This document shows, piece by piece, positions 26,790 through 35,055 of a stretch of 64,000 nucleotides of DNA. Within the stretch, counting starts at the first letter, position 1, and each line of letters opens with the position of its first letter. Source of the stretch: Tidjanibacter massiliensis (GTDB lineage Bacteria > Bacteroidota > Bacteroidia > Bacteroidales > Rikenellaceae); assembly GCF_900104605.1 (NCBI RefSeq), contig NZ_LT629960.1, forward strand, positions 992,001 to 1,056,000, written 5' to 3'. The position numbers were made by a program, and so were the translations under genes. The notes under the pieces are model-generated. The model searched no databases and was not told the DNA's origin. It saw nothing but the letters and a program-made list of their open reading frames with translations.

Positions 26790-29197
26790 TCATAACTCCT
26801 CCTGCATCTCTTGCAGCATTTCCACCGTCCTGAAGGGTTTACGAACATTGTGCCGGAACCGGAAACTCGCCGAAAGCGATATCCATTGCCGGTTGTGATT
26901 CCGCCGCCGTATCACGGCATAGTAGGAACCGTCGGTCTTCACCGTCTCCTGAATCTGCCATTTCCGGTAGAACAGGCCTCCGAATCCGAGCGACACGTAC
27001 AGCCTGCCGTCGAAAAAAGTTTTGTAAATCGAGCCGCTGAGTCCGTACGAATCTCCGGAATGCGATTCGAGACCGACCGTCGGGGAGGAACCGGAGAGGC
27101 TGAGCTGTGCTCCCATCGAAGGCAGGACAGCGAACATCAAAGATGTATAAACTTCGGCATGCCAATCATCGTAGCTCATCGTTCCGTAACGATTGGACGC
27201 ATAATAGCCGTATATATGCGCACTCAGCCGCAGCCAACCGGTCAGCGGTAATTGACACCGACCGACAGGGAATGCGTTAAAGAGAGGCCGAGATTGACGG
27301 GAGAGACAATCGACAGACCGGAGTCGTCGGACGGCAATGTCGTAAGGTTTTGCGACATATGCTGCGCCCGGTCGAATCCGTACGCGAACGTCCACCGCCC
27401 GCGGTGCGTATAAGTCAGGTCCGCGCAGAATCCCGTATACGGTTCGAGCCGCGGATTCCCGACATAATAGCTGTTCTCGGAAATGCGTACCGGCAGCGGA
27501 GAGAGTTGAGCAGGGTCGGGCAAACTGCCGCCGTAACGATAGATGTCGAGATTCAGGTTGTCTCCCTTCCCGCGGTTGAAGGTATAAGCAAGACTTGCCG
27601 ACGGTATGAACCGCCAATAGTCGTGATGTCCTGCGTTGCCGCCGGTCTTATAGTCGATACGGTCGTATTGCATACGCACCCCGACCATGTAGGAGAACCT
27701 GCCCCGGCTCCCCGAATACTCCCCGTAAAGAGCCGCTCCCTGCGTCTCATTGCCGTAATACATGGATGTTTCCGGATTCGGCGTCCGCTCTCCGCCCGTC
27801 ATATCCTCTCTTCGTCGGTCGAACCGTGCACCGATTCGGTAATATCTTCCCCCGACGCTCAGCAAACCTCCCGACACGAAATATTTGTCCATATCGATGC
27901 GGGTATCCAGCGCATCGGCAGACTGCGCATGGAATTCCCGATAGGTCTCCTCCGTACCGGCAGACGGCACGGAACGATAATCGGTACGCCGTTTCGAGGC
28001 CGTGTGCATATAATCGGCCTTTACGGCAAACTGCGAACCGAGCGTGTCGATATCGAACGTATAGTTGAATGCGGCCTGATATTGCGGGAGGAGCATCTCG
28101 CCGTCATATGCGTACTCCCCGAAGGCATTCGACTCCGTATTTCCCGCTATCTCTCTGCATATCGAGGCTACGGAAGCGTTGTCACGGCCGTCAAGCCTGA
28201 CCCGGACCGTGAAGCCGACCGCATGACGGTCGGACAAGTCATAAACGACACCGAACGTTTCGCTCAGGCTCCGGGCGGCACTTCGCTCCGTCACATCGGA
28301 AAATTGCGTGTAACCGCCGCGACGGAACTCTTCCTGCCGCGTTTGCGTTTCATACCCGTAACCGTATGCGCCGCTCAAATAGTTGTAAACATTCCATCGC
28401 CCCTTCTGATAGTTGAAGATGAACGGAAGCCGGTAGAGAGAAGACTGCGGCGTAAACGACACGCTGCCGGTTACCGTACCGTAATAACCTCCGTCGTCGG
28501 GCCGCCGCAGCGTGATGCGCACGACTCCGCCTTTCGTCGTGGCGTCCTCCGAGGCTCCGGCCCGGTTCTGAACCGATACCTTCTCTATATCTTCGGCTCG
28601 CAGGGCCGCGAGTTCGTCCCTGTCCTCCACGCGCCGGTCATCGATATAGACGATGCCGACGCTTTTACCGTGTAGCCTCAGGCCGTCGTACGTCGTAATG
28701 CCGGGCAGCAGTCCGAGCAGTTCGTTCGCATTGCGGTTGCGGGCCAGCTCGCTCCCCTCCATAGTGACTTCGTACCGGCCGGCCGAATACCGGATGGGAA
28801 CGCCGAGCACTTCGACGGCTTCGATGTATTCGGCCGAGGGGGTGAGTACCGTCTCCAGCCGAACGGTCTCTTCGCCGACGACCACGAAAGAGTCGCAGGT
28901 CTCGAAGGCCATGTGTTCGCACCGTATCAGATAACACCCGTCGCCGGGAAGGGGAATACTCCAGAAACCGTCGTCATCGGTCACGGCGGTTCCGACCGCC
29001 TGGCCGGTCGTCGCACCCTCCGACGATTCCGGAAACACCGATACCACGGCATAGGGTATCGCGGTGCCCGTCGTGTCGCGCACGATGCCCTCCGCGGTGC
29101 ATGCGGTCGATTGGGCATGCAACGTACCAGGAAACACAACGGACCATACTGTCAGCAGTATCGATAAGGCATATTGCCGCAGACGAGATATTCCCAC
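26790..29197 (-). pseudogene. outer-membrane beta-barrel receptor (TonB-dependent type), split by a -1 frameshift near 27245
   Basis: Reading begins at GTG 29197 with a signal peptide ending in TLHAQ. Then follow a carboxypeptidase-regulatory-like domain (EGIVRDTTGTAIPYAVVSVF), a plug-like segment (GLLPGITTYDGLRLHG, VYIDDRRVEDRDEL) and many barrel strands. The frame stops at 27242 after SVGVNYR, while the neighbouring frame continues the barrel from LTGWLRLSAHIYGYY to EMQEEL at 26790. Adding one C (CGC-CTG-ACC in place of CGC-TGA-CC) rejoins the two, giving about 802 residues. This is either a real broken gene or an assembly error. The family (OMP_b-brl_3-like) imports an unknown nutrient or exposes surface loops. 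Confidence 0.8.
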
Positions 29198-29581
29198 GGT
29201 CGTTCATTCAATTCATTGCAAGATACGCACAATGCCATGTATATACAATAACATTGTACCGGCCTCAGGGAAAAAACGGCAGAGAAGAGTGTCTGTTCCC
29301 GCCCGGCCGCAGTACGGGAATGCAGCTGTCCGCGAAAGACGGACGGGATTCCGCTTTCGCAAGACATCGCGTCGGCCGTTTGCCGCAGTCCTTCCCTGCA
29401 AACGGAACCCTCCGCAGCGTTACGAACGGGCGCAGGCCGAAGATTCCTGCCGAGAGACGGAAAGGAAACCGATGAAAGAACCGCCGCCTGCCGCTTCGAT
29501 ACGGCCGATACGGCGGACAGGCCGGGTACGGAAGGGGATTCGGCGCCACTGCCCGAGACACGGCGGAAGGAGAAGGCAGGA
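29198..29581. other. 384-base gene-free stretch
   Basis: It lies between the TonB-like gene's stop and the start of the beta-barrel gene, both on the minus strand. A near match to the -7 element (TATCTTGC) lies about 20 bases upstream of GTG 29197. I see no gene or other element. Confidence 0.5.
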
Positions 29582-30412
29582 CTACTGCGGCACGAAGACA
29601 TACGTGACAGTGCCCGAATGGCGCCCCGGAGCGGACGGGTCCACATTGAAACGCGACCGCATGGCAACCTCCAGCGCCGCCTCCGTCATGCAGTTGTCGG
29701 ACGCGGAACGGGACTTGTCCACGCTGGCCGAGAGCACATCGCCGTTCCGGCTCACGACAATATCCACAACGACCGTTCCGCCGCCGGAACATTTATAGGA
29801 AGGAACGGGCAGATTCACGGCATGGCGGACAGGCCGGGCGAGCGAGAAGGAGACCGTCACCCCGCCGGCGATTCTGGCATCCCTGCGCTCCGCGCTCCGC
29901 TCCTCCGGACGGCGTTCCTCGCCGAGCATACCGAGCATCTGTTCGTATTCGGCGCCGTTGCGCTCCATCTGCTCCATCACCTCCTCGGAACGCTCGAACA
30001 GCTCGCGCGTCTCCTCGCTCAGCGACTCCTCCATCTCCTCCGCATGCTCGTTGGAGACGGCATTTTTCACCTCCCCGTAATCGGGGGCCTGCATGCCGTT
30101 GAGCATATCGTTGAGCCGCTGCGCCCGTTCAAGCTCCTCTTCGAGCCGCTGGAGCTCCTCCGCCTGGCTGAAATCCATCACGATGGCGGCATCTTCCCGA
30201 CGGGGCTGAAGGATAATCCGCGAAGAGAGCAACACGATGGCGACAAGCAGATAGACGATAACGGTAATACAGATGGTTTCGCGGTTATCGTATATCCACT
30301 CGCCGGCCTCCCGCCTGCGCTTCTTCGCAAAAGGCAGGTCGAGGTCGGGCGGCGGTCCTGCGGGCACCCCCCATTCGTACTCCTCTTCGTTCCTCTCCTC
30401 TCTTCTCTCCAT
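29582..30412 (-). CDS. TonB-family energy-transducer-like protein with an acidic coiled coil
   Basis: 276 residues from ATG 30412. About 55 charged cytoplasmic residues precede one membrane helix (ETICITVIVYLLVAIVLLSS). Residues about 85-190 form a Glu/Met-rich predicted coiled coil, in place of the Pro-rich rod of classical TonB. The last 90 residues resemble the TonB C-terminal domain (GGGTVVVDIVVSRNGDVLSA, then TEAALEVAMRSRFNVDP and GTVTYVFVPQ), with two cysteines (YKCSGG and DNCMTE) that could form a disulfide. It is divergent from lpxC-fabZ and upstream of the broken receptor gene. A role in energising an outer-membrane receptor is inferred only. Confidence 0.7.
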   Translation of the reverse strand: MERREERNEEEYEWGVPAGPPPDLDLPFAKKRRREAGEWIYDNRETICITVIVYLLVAIVLLSSRIILQPRREDAAIVMDFSQAEELQRLEEELERAQRLNDMLNGMQAPDYGEVKNAVSNEHAEEMEESLSEETRELFERSEEVMEQMERNGAEYEQMLGMLGEERRPEERSAERRDARIAGGVTVSFSLARPVRHAVNLPVPSYKCSGGGTVVVDIVVSRNGDVLSASVDKSRSASDNCMTEAALEVAMRSRFNVDPSAPGRHSGTVTYVFVPQ

Positions 30413-30560
30413 ACGCAAAGTCCACCGCCTGCAAACGAATGCGGGACAAACGGCCCCCAAGCCTGTACCACCGCCCACCCGCAATAAGGCACAGAGACGG
30501 TTTCTACGGCCATTTTCAAGCGATTTGCAGACAAAAGTACGGATTCTTTCAAGAAATTAA

Positions 30561-30568
30561 TATCTTTG
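30561..30568 (+). promoter_or_regulatory. -7 element of lpxC-fabZ
   Basis: TATCTTTG matches TAnnTTTG, 31 bases before ATG 30600. Confidence 0.6.
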
Positions 30569-30599
30569 CACGATAAAATTAACCGATACTTAATACCTT

Positions 30600-31991
30600 A
30601 TGGCTGATAACCAAAAGACGCTGAAAGCTCCGGTAGCATTCAGCGGCAAAGGACTCCATACGGGCATGGAATCGAACATGACCGTCCACCCCGCCCCCGC
30701 AGGCAGCGGCATCGTATTCCGCCGCACCGACCTCGAAGGGCGCCCCGAAATACCCGCCCTGGCCGATTACGTCACCGATACGTCGCGGGGTACGACCATA
30801 GAGAAAGGCGGAGCAAAGGTGTGCACCATCGAACACATCATGTCGGCCCTCTGGACGCTGGGCATCGACAATGCCGTCGTGGAGATTGACGCCCCCGAGA
30901 CACCGATAATGGATGGCTCGGCAAAAGATTTCGCCGCCGCCCTGTCGGAGACCGGCCTCGAAGAACAGGAGGCCGAACGGCAATATTACGAGGTACGCGA
31001 AACGATAGAATTCGACTACCCCGAAAAGAATGCGTCGATAGTCATCTATCCCGACAGCAAATTCAGCGTATCGGTCCATGTGGACTACCATTCGCGCGTG
31101 GTGGGAAACCAATACGCCACCTTCTCCGAGGAGGAGGACTACGCGAAGGAGATAGCTCCCTGCCGTACCTTCGCCTTCCTGCACGAACTCGAACCCCTGC
31201 TGGCCGCCAACCTCATCAAGGGGGGCGACCTGGACAATGCGATAGTGGTGGCCGAGAAGGAGGTTTCTGATGCGGAACTCGAACGCCTCGCACGGGTTTT
31301 CGACAAAAAGGACATCCGCATCACGGACGGATACGTCAACAACCTGCAGCTCCGCTTCATCAACGAAATAGCACGACACAAACTGCTCGACGTACTGGGC
31401 GACCTGGCACTGCTCGGCATGCGGATAAAGGGCCGCGTCCTGGCCAACCGGCCGGGCCATTTCGTCAATACGGAGACGGCACGGGCACTCAAGCGCAACA
31501 TCAAGCGCGACGCGAACCGCCCGTCGTTCGTCTACGACCCGACGGCCGAACCGGTCTACGACATCAACCGTATTCGGCGCACCCTGCCCCACCGCCCGCC
31601 GTTCCTGCTCGTGGACAGGATATTCCACATAGACGAAACGAGCGTAGCCGGCATCAAGAACGTCACCATGAACGAACCCTTCTTCGTCGGGCACTTCCCG
31701 GAAGAACCTGTAATGCCGGGCGTGCTCATCATCGAGGCCATGGCACAGTGCGGAGGGATACTCGCCCTCAACAGCGTACCCGACCCGGAGAACTACTCCA
31801 CCTATTTCCTCCGCATAGACAATGTGCGGTTCAAGAACAAGGTGGTACCGGGCGATACGCTCCAGTTCGAGCTGAAACTCACGGAACCCATCCGGCGCGG
31901 CATTGTTGTCATGGAAGCGAAAGCGTATGTGGGCGGCAGGCTCACCACGGAAGCGTCGCTGATGGCACAGGTAGCCAAAAACAAGGCATGA
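30600..31991 (+). CDS. lpxC-fabZ: bifunctional UDP-3-O-acyl-GlcNAc deacetylase / 3-hydroxyacyl-ACP dehydratase
   Basis: 463 residues forming a natural fusion typical of Bacteroidota. Residues about 1-310 are LpxC: the zinc ligands lie in CTIEHIMSALW and in ARHKLLDVLGDLALLG, and TPIMDGSAKDF is conserved. Residues about 320-463 are FabZ, a hot-dog fold with RRTLPHRPPFLLVDRI and the catalytic GHFPEEPVMPGVLIIEAMAQ. LpxC removes the acetyl group from UDP-3-O-acyl-GlcNAc, the committed step of lipid A synthesis; FabZ dehydrates 3-hydroxyacyl-ACP in fatty-acid synthesis. The two compete for the same hydroxyacyl pool, so the fusion keeps their amounts equal. lpxA follows 160 bases downstream. Confidence 0.97.
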   Translation: MADNQKTLKAPVAFSGKGLHTGMESNMTVHPAPAGSGIVFRRTDLEGRPEIPALADYVTDTSRGTTIEKGGAKVCTIEHIMSALWTLGIDNAVVEIDAPETPIMDGSAKDFAAALSETGLEEQEAERQYYEVRETIEFDYPEKNASIVIYPDSKFSVSVHVDYHSRVVGNQYATFSEEEDYAKEIAPCRTFAFLHELEPLLAANLIKGGDLDNAIVVAEKEVSDAELERLARVFDKKDIRITDGYVNNLQLRFINEIARHKLLDVLGDLALLGMRIKGRVLANRPGHFVNTETARALKRNIKRDANRPSFVYDPTAEPVYDINRIRRTLPHRPPFLLVDRIFHIDETSVAGIKNVTMNEPFFVGHFPEEPVMPGVLIIEAMAQCGGILALNSVPDPENYSTYFLRIDNVRFKNKVVPGDTLQFELKLTEPIRRGIVVMEAKAYVGGRLTTEASLMAQVAKNKA

Positions 31992-31998
31992 CGGCAGG

Positions 31999-32037
31999 GA
32001 AGGCCGCCCCTTCCCGACGGGGAAGAGGGCGGCCTTC
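31999..32037 (+). terminator. very stable hairpin between lpxC-fabZ and lpxA
   Basis: Eleven-base arms (31999-32009 and 32027-32037) extended inside by CTTCCC/GGGAAG with one bulged base, starting 7 bases after the lpxC-fabZ stop. There is no T run, so it may be a partial terminator or an mRNA-stabilising element in a continuing operon. Confidence 0.5.
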
Positions 32038-32151
32038 TCCACGATATGCAAACCCGTCCGCAGGGCTCCGGCGGTACGCCCGCCGCTTGGCGGAAAACGT
32101 AAGGAGACTCGGCCGGGCAAATAAACCGAAGACAAACAAAACACTTACGCA

Positions 32152-32952
32152 ATGATAAGCAATTTAGCCTATGTCCATCCGGACGCAAGGCTCGGCAAAG
32201 ACGTAGTAGTGGAACCGTTCGCATACATAGCGGGCGACGTGGTGATAGGCGACGGCTCCTGGATAGGGCCCAACGCCGTGGTACTGGATGGAGCACGCAT
32301 GGGCAAGGGATGCAAGATACACTCCGGTGCAGTGATAGCCGGCGTTCCGCAGGACCTCAAGTTCAAAGGCGAATACACCACGGTCGAAATGGGCGACTAC
32401 AACACCGTCCGGGAATCGGCCACCGTAAACCGCGGTACGGCCGCCAAGGGAAAGACGGTTATCGGCAACAACAATCTCATCATGGCCTGTGCACACGTAG
32501 CGCACGACTGCGTGGTGGGAAGCAACTGCGTAATCGTGAACAACGTGCTCCTTGCCGGCGAAGTCGAAGTAGGCGACTGGGCCATCGTGGGTGGCGCATC
32601 GGCCGTACACCAGTTCGTCCGCATCGGCCGCCATGCCATGATAAGCGGCGGTTCGCTCGTGGCGAAAGACGTTCCGCCGTTCGTAAAGGCCGCCCGTTTC
32701 CCCATCACCTTCGTAGGGGCCAACTTCATCGGACTCCGCCGCCGCGGCTTCACTGCCGAACAGATAGGCGAAATACAGGATATCTTCCGGGTGCTCTTCC
32801 AGGACGGCCACAACTACAGCCGCGCATGCGATATCGTGATGGCACAGTTTCCCCAAAGCGAGGTACGCGACGAAATCGTAGAGTTCATCCGCTCTTCGAA
32901 ACGCGGCATCCTGAAACCCTACAATGCCTCCATAGCGGCGGAAGAGGAATAG
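32152..32952 (+). CDS. lpxA: acyl-ACP--UDP-N-acetylglucosamine O-acyltransferase
   Basis: 266 residues, the usual LpxA length. Left-handed beta-helix hexapeptides run from IGDGSWIGPNAVVLDGAR to about residue 190; the catalytic His lies in NLIMACAHVAHDCVVGSN, and GNNNLIMA and GGASAVHQFVRIGRHAMISGG (shown in part) are conserved. The C-terminal helical domain follows. Known reaction: the first step of lipid A synthesis, transfer of a 3-hydroxyacyl chain to UDP-GlcNAc in the cytoplasm. It follows lpxC-fabZ, matching the pathway. Confidence 0.95.
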   Translation: MISNLAYVHPDARLGKDVVVEPFAYIAGDVVIGDGSWIGPNAVVLDGARMGKGCKIHSGAVIAGVPQDLKFKGEYTTVEMGDYNTVRESATVNRGTAAKGKTVIGNNNLIMACAHVAHDCVVGSNCVIVNNVLLAGEVEVGDWAIVGGASAVHQFVRIGRHAMISGGSLVAKDVPPFVKAARFPITFVGANFIGLRRRGFTAEQIGEIQDIFRVLFQDGHNYSRACDIVMAQFPQSEVRDEIVEFIRSSKRGILKPYNASIAAEEE

Positions 32953-33001
32953 CATTTTCATTTTTAAGCGCCGGATATTAGGAAAATAAAATATATTGCG
33001 C

Positions 33002-33009
33002 TATATTTG
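33002..33009 (+). promoter_or_regulatory. -7 element of the rimP-nusA-infB operon
   Basis: TATATTTG matches TAnnTTTG. The transcript would start about 150 bases before rimP, giving a long leader that contains the hairpin at 33039-33062. Confidence 0.6.
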
Positions 33010-33038
33010 CACCCGTTACGTGATAACGGAAGAGACGG

Positions 33039-33062
33039 ATTTGGGGACGAGAGTCCCCAAAT
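33039..33062 (+). promoter_or_regulatory. leader hairpin with GAGA tetraloop upstream of rimP
   Basis: Perfect 10-base arms (33039-33048 and 33053-33062) enclose the GNRA-type tetraloop GAGA. It lies early in the predicted leader of the rimP operon. There is no T run; it may regulate translation, mRNA stability or NusA-dependent termination. Confidence 0.5.
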
Positions 33063-33168
33063 TTCGTAATCGGAAGCAGCGTACGGCCAGACCCCGGAAC
33101 GGGAAACGGCCCGCAAACAGCTATCGGAAAACGCCTTACACACAAGGCCGGAAAAGCAACGGAACAGA

Positions 33169-33633
33169 ATGGACGCAGACAAAATAAGGAACATAGCAGA
33201 AGAGGAGCTCGCCGAAGGCAGCCTGTTCCTCGTGGAGGTGAACATCACCCCCGGCAACGAAATAGAGGTCGTGATAGACAGCGACGGTTCGGTGGACATC
33301 GACGACTGCGTCGCCCTGAGCCGTGCCATCGAGGAGCGCCTCGACCGTGAAGAGGAGGATTTCGAACTGACGGTCACCTCGGCAGGGATAGGCCGACCGC
33401 TCAGGCTGCTGCGCCAGTACCGGAAACTCATCGGCCGTCCTGTGGAAGTCGTGCTGCTCAACGGGACGAAAATCATCGCGGAACTGCGCGATGCCGACGA
33501 GGGTTCCGTCACGCTGGCCTATCGGGAGATGCGGGCCGTAGAGGGAAAGAAACGCAAACAGGGATTCGATGTGGTGCAGACCTACCCTCTTTCGGAAATA
33601 AAGAGCACCAAGGAGTTCCTCGATTTCAAATAG
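33169..33633 (+). CDS. rimP: ribosome maturation factor RimP
   Basis: 154 residues with the RimP pattern: LFLVEVNITPGNEIEVVIDS, then DGSVDIDDCVALSRAIEE and FELTVTSAGIGRPLRL, ending in a C-terminal small barrel. Known role: maturation of the 30S ribosomal subunit. It is the first gene of the classic rimP-nusA-infB operon, which confirms the assignment. Confidence 0.95.
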   Translation: MDADKIRNIAEEELAEGSLFLVEVNITPGNEIEVVIDSDGSVDIDDCVALSRAIEERLDREEEDFELTVTSAGIGRPLRLLRQYRKLIGRPVEVVLLNGTKIIAELRDADEGSVTLAYREMRAVEGKKRKQGFDVVQTYPLSEIKSTKEFLDFK

Positions 33634-33701
33634 CACGGCCGTCCGTTCTGCGGACAGGGCCGCATTACAGGGAAATATAACATTCACTATCAAATAAAAC
33701 C

Positions 33702-34931
33702 ATGGACAACCTCAATCTGATAAGCAACTTCGCCGAGTTCAAGGAGCTTAAGAATATCGACAAGAGTACGATGATAGGAGTACTGGAGGATGTTTTCCGC
33801 CATCTGTTGATAAAGACTTACGAAACGGATGAGAACTTCGACATAATCATCAATGCCGACAAGGGCGACCTCGAAATCTGGCGCAACCGCATCATCGTGG
33901 AGGACGGCCAGGTGGAGAACCCCAACCAGCAGATATCCATTTCGGACGCCCGCAAACTCGACGAAACCTACGAAGTGGGCGAAGAGGTGGCCGACGAGAT
34001 AAAACTCGATTCGTTCGGACGCCGCGCAGTGCTTTCGCTGCGCCAAAACCTCGCCTCCCGCATCCTCGATCTCGAAAAAGCCAACCTGTTCGAGAAGTAC
34101 AGCGAACGCGTGGGCGAGATAATCACGGGCGAGGTCTATCAGGTGTGGAAAAAGGAGATACTCGTGCTCGACGACGAGGACAACGAACTGATACTTCCGA
34201 AGAGCGAACAGATACCGAGCGACTTCTTCCGCAAAGGCGACACCATCCGGGCCATCGTATCCAAGGTGGAGATGCGCAACAACAGCCCGGTCATCATCCT
34301 CTCCCGCACGGCACCCGAATTCCTCGAAAGGCTCTTCGAACAGGAGGTGCCGGAGATATTCGACGGCCTCATCACCATCAAGAAAATCGTCCGCATACCG
34401 GGCGAACGGGCCAAGGTGGCCGTGGAATCCTACGACGAACGCATCGACCCGGTGGGCGCATGCGTCGGTATGAAAGGTTCGCGCATCTACTCCATCGTCA
34501 AGGAGCTGCGCAACGAGAACATCGACGTGGTGAACTGGACCGCCAACACCCAACTGCTCATCCAGCGTGCCCTGAACCCGGCCAAAATCTCCTCCATTAC
34601 CATCGACGAGGAGAAGAAGACGGCGTCGGTGTACCTCAAGCCGAGCGAAGTGTCGCTCGCCATCGGCAAAGGAGGACTCAACATCCGGCTGGCCAGTATG
34701 CTGACCGGCTATGACATCGACGTCTACCGCGACGTAGAGGAGGAAGACGTGGACCTGCAGGAGTTCTCCGACGAAATAGACCAGTGGATAATCGACGCAC
34801 TGAAGGGCATCGGCTGCGATACGGCCAAGAGCGTCCTCGAAATATCGCCCGACGACCTCGTTCGGCGCACCGACCTGGAAGAGGAGACCATCCGGGAGGT
34901 CATCAGCATCCTCAAATCCGAATTCGAATAG
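33702..34931 (+). CDS. nusA: transcription termination/antitermination factor NusA
   Basis: 409 residues. Domain order: N-terminal RNA-polymerase-binding domain (about 1-125), S1 domain (GEIITGEVYQVWKKEILVLD), KH1 with GACVGMKGSRIYSI and KH2 with SLAIGKGGLNIRLASMLTG, and then a short C-terminal helix-hairpin-helix segment (ALKGIGCDTAKSVLEI). Known role: modulates pausing, termination and antitermination by binding RNA polymerase and nascent RNA. It is placed between rimP (68 bases) and infB (124 bases). The C-terminal acidic repeats of E. coli NusA are missing, as in most non-proteobacteria. Confidence 0.96.
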   Translation: MDNLNLISNFAEFKELKNIDKSTMIGVLEDVFRHLLIKTYETDENFDIIINADKGDLEIWRNRIIVEDGQVENPNQQISISDARKLDETYEVGEEVADEIKLDSFGRRAVLSLRQNLASRILDLEKANLFEKYSERVGEIITGEVYQVWKKEILVLDDEDNELILPKSEQIPSDFFRKGDTIRAIVSKVEMRNNSPVIILSRTAPEFLERLFEQEVPEIFDGLITIKKIVRIPGERAKVAVESYDERIDPVGACVGMKGSRIYSIVKELRNENIDVVNWTANTQLLIQRALNPAKISSITIDEEKKTASVYLKPSEVSLAIGKGGLNIRLASMLTGYDIDVYRDVEEEDVDLQEFSDEIDQWIIDALKGIGCDTAKSVLEISPDDLVRRTDLEEETIREVISILKSEFE

Positions 34932-35055
34932 CGGATTACGGAGCCCGCACCGAGTATCCCGGATGTCCGGCGGCCGAGGGGATACGGAGGGAAAGCGGGT
35001 TTTGCCGTCACAAACGTAAACAAAAAGAGAAACATAACGCCGAAAAGAGATTTAT

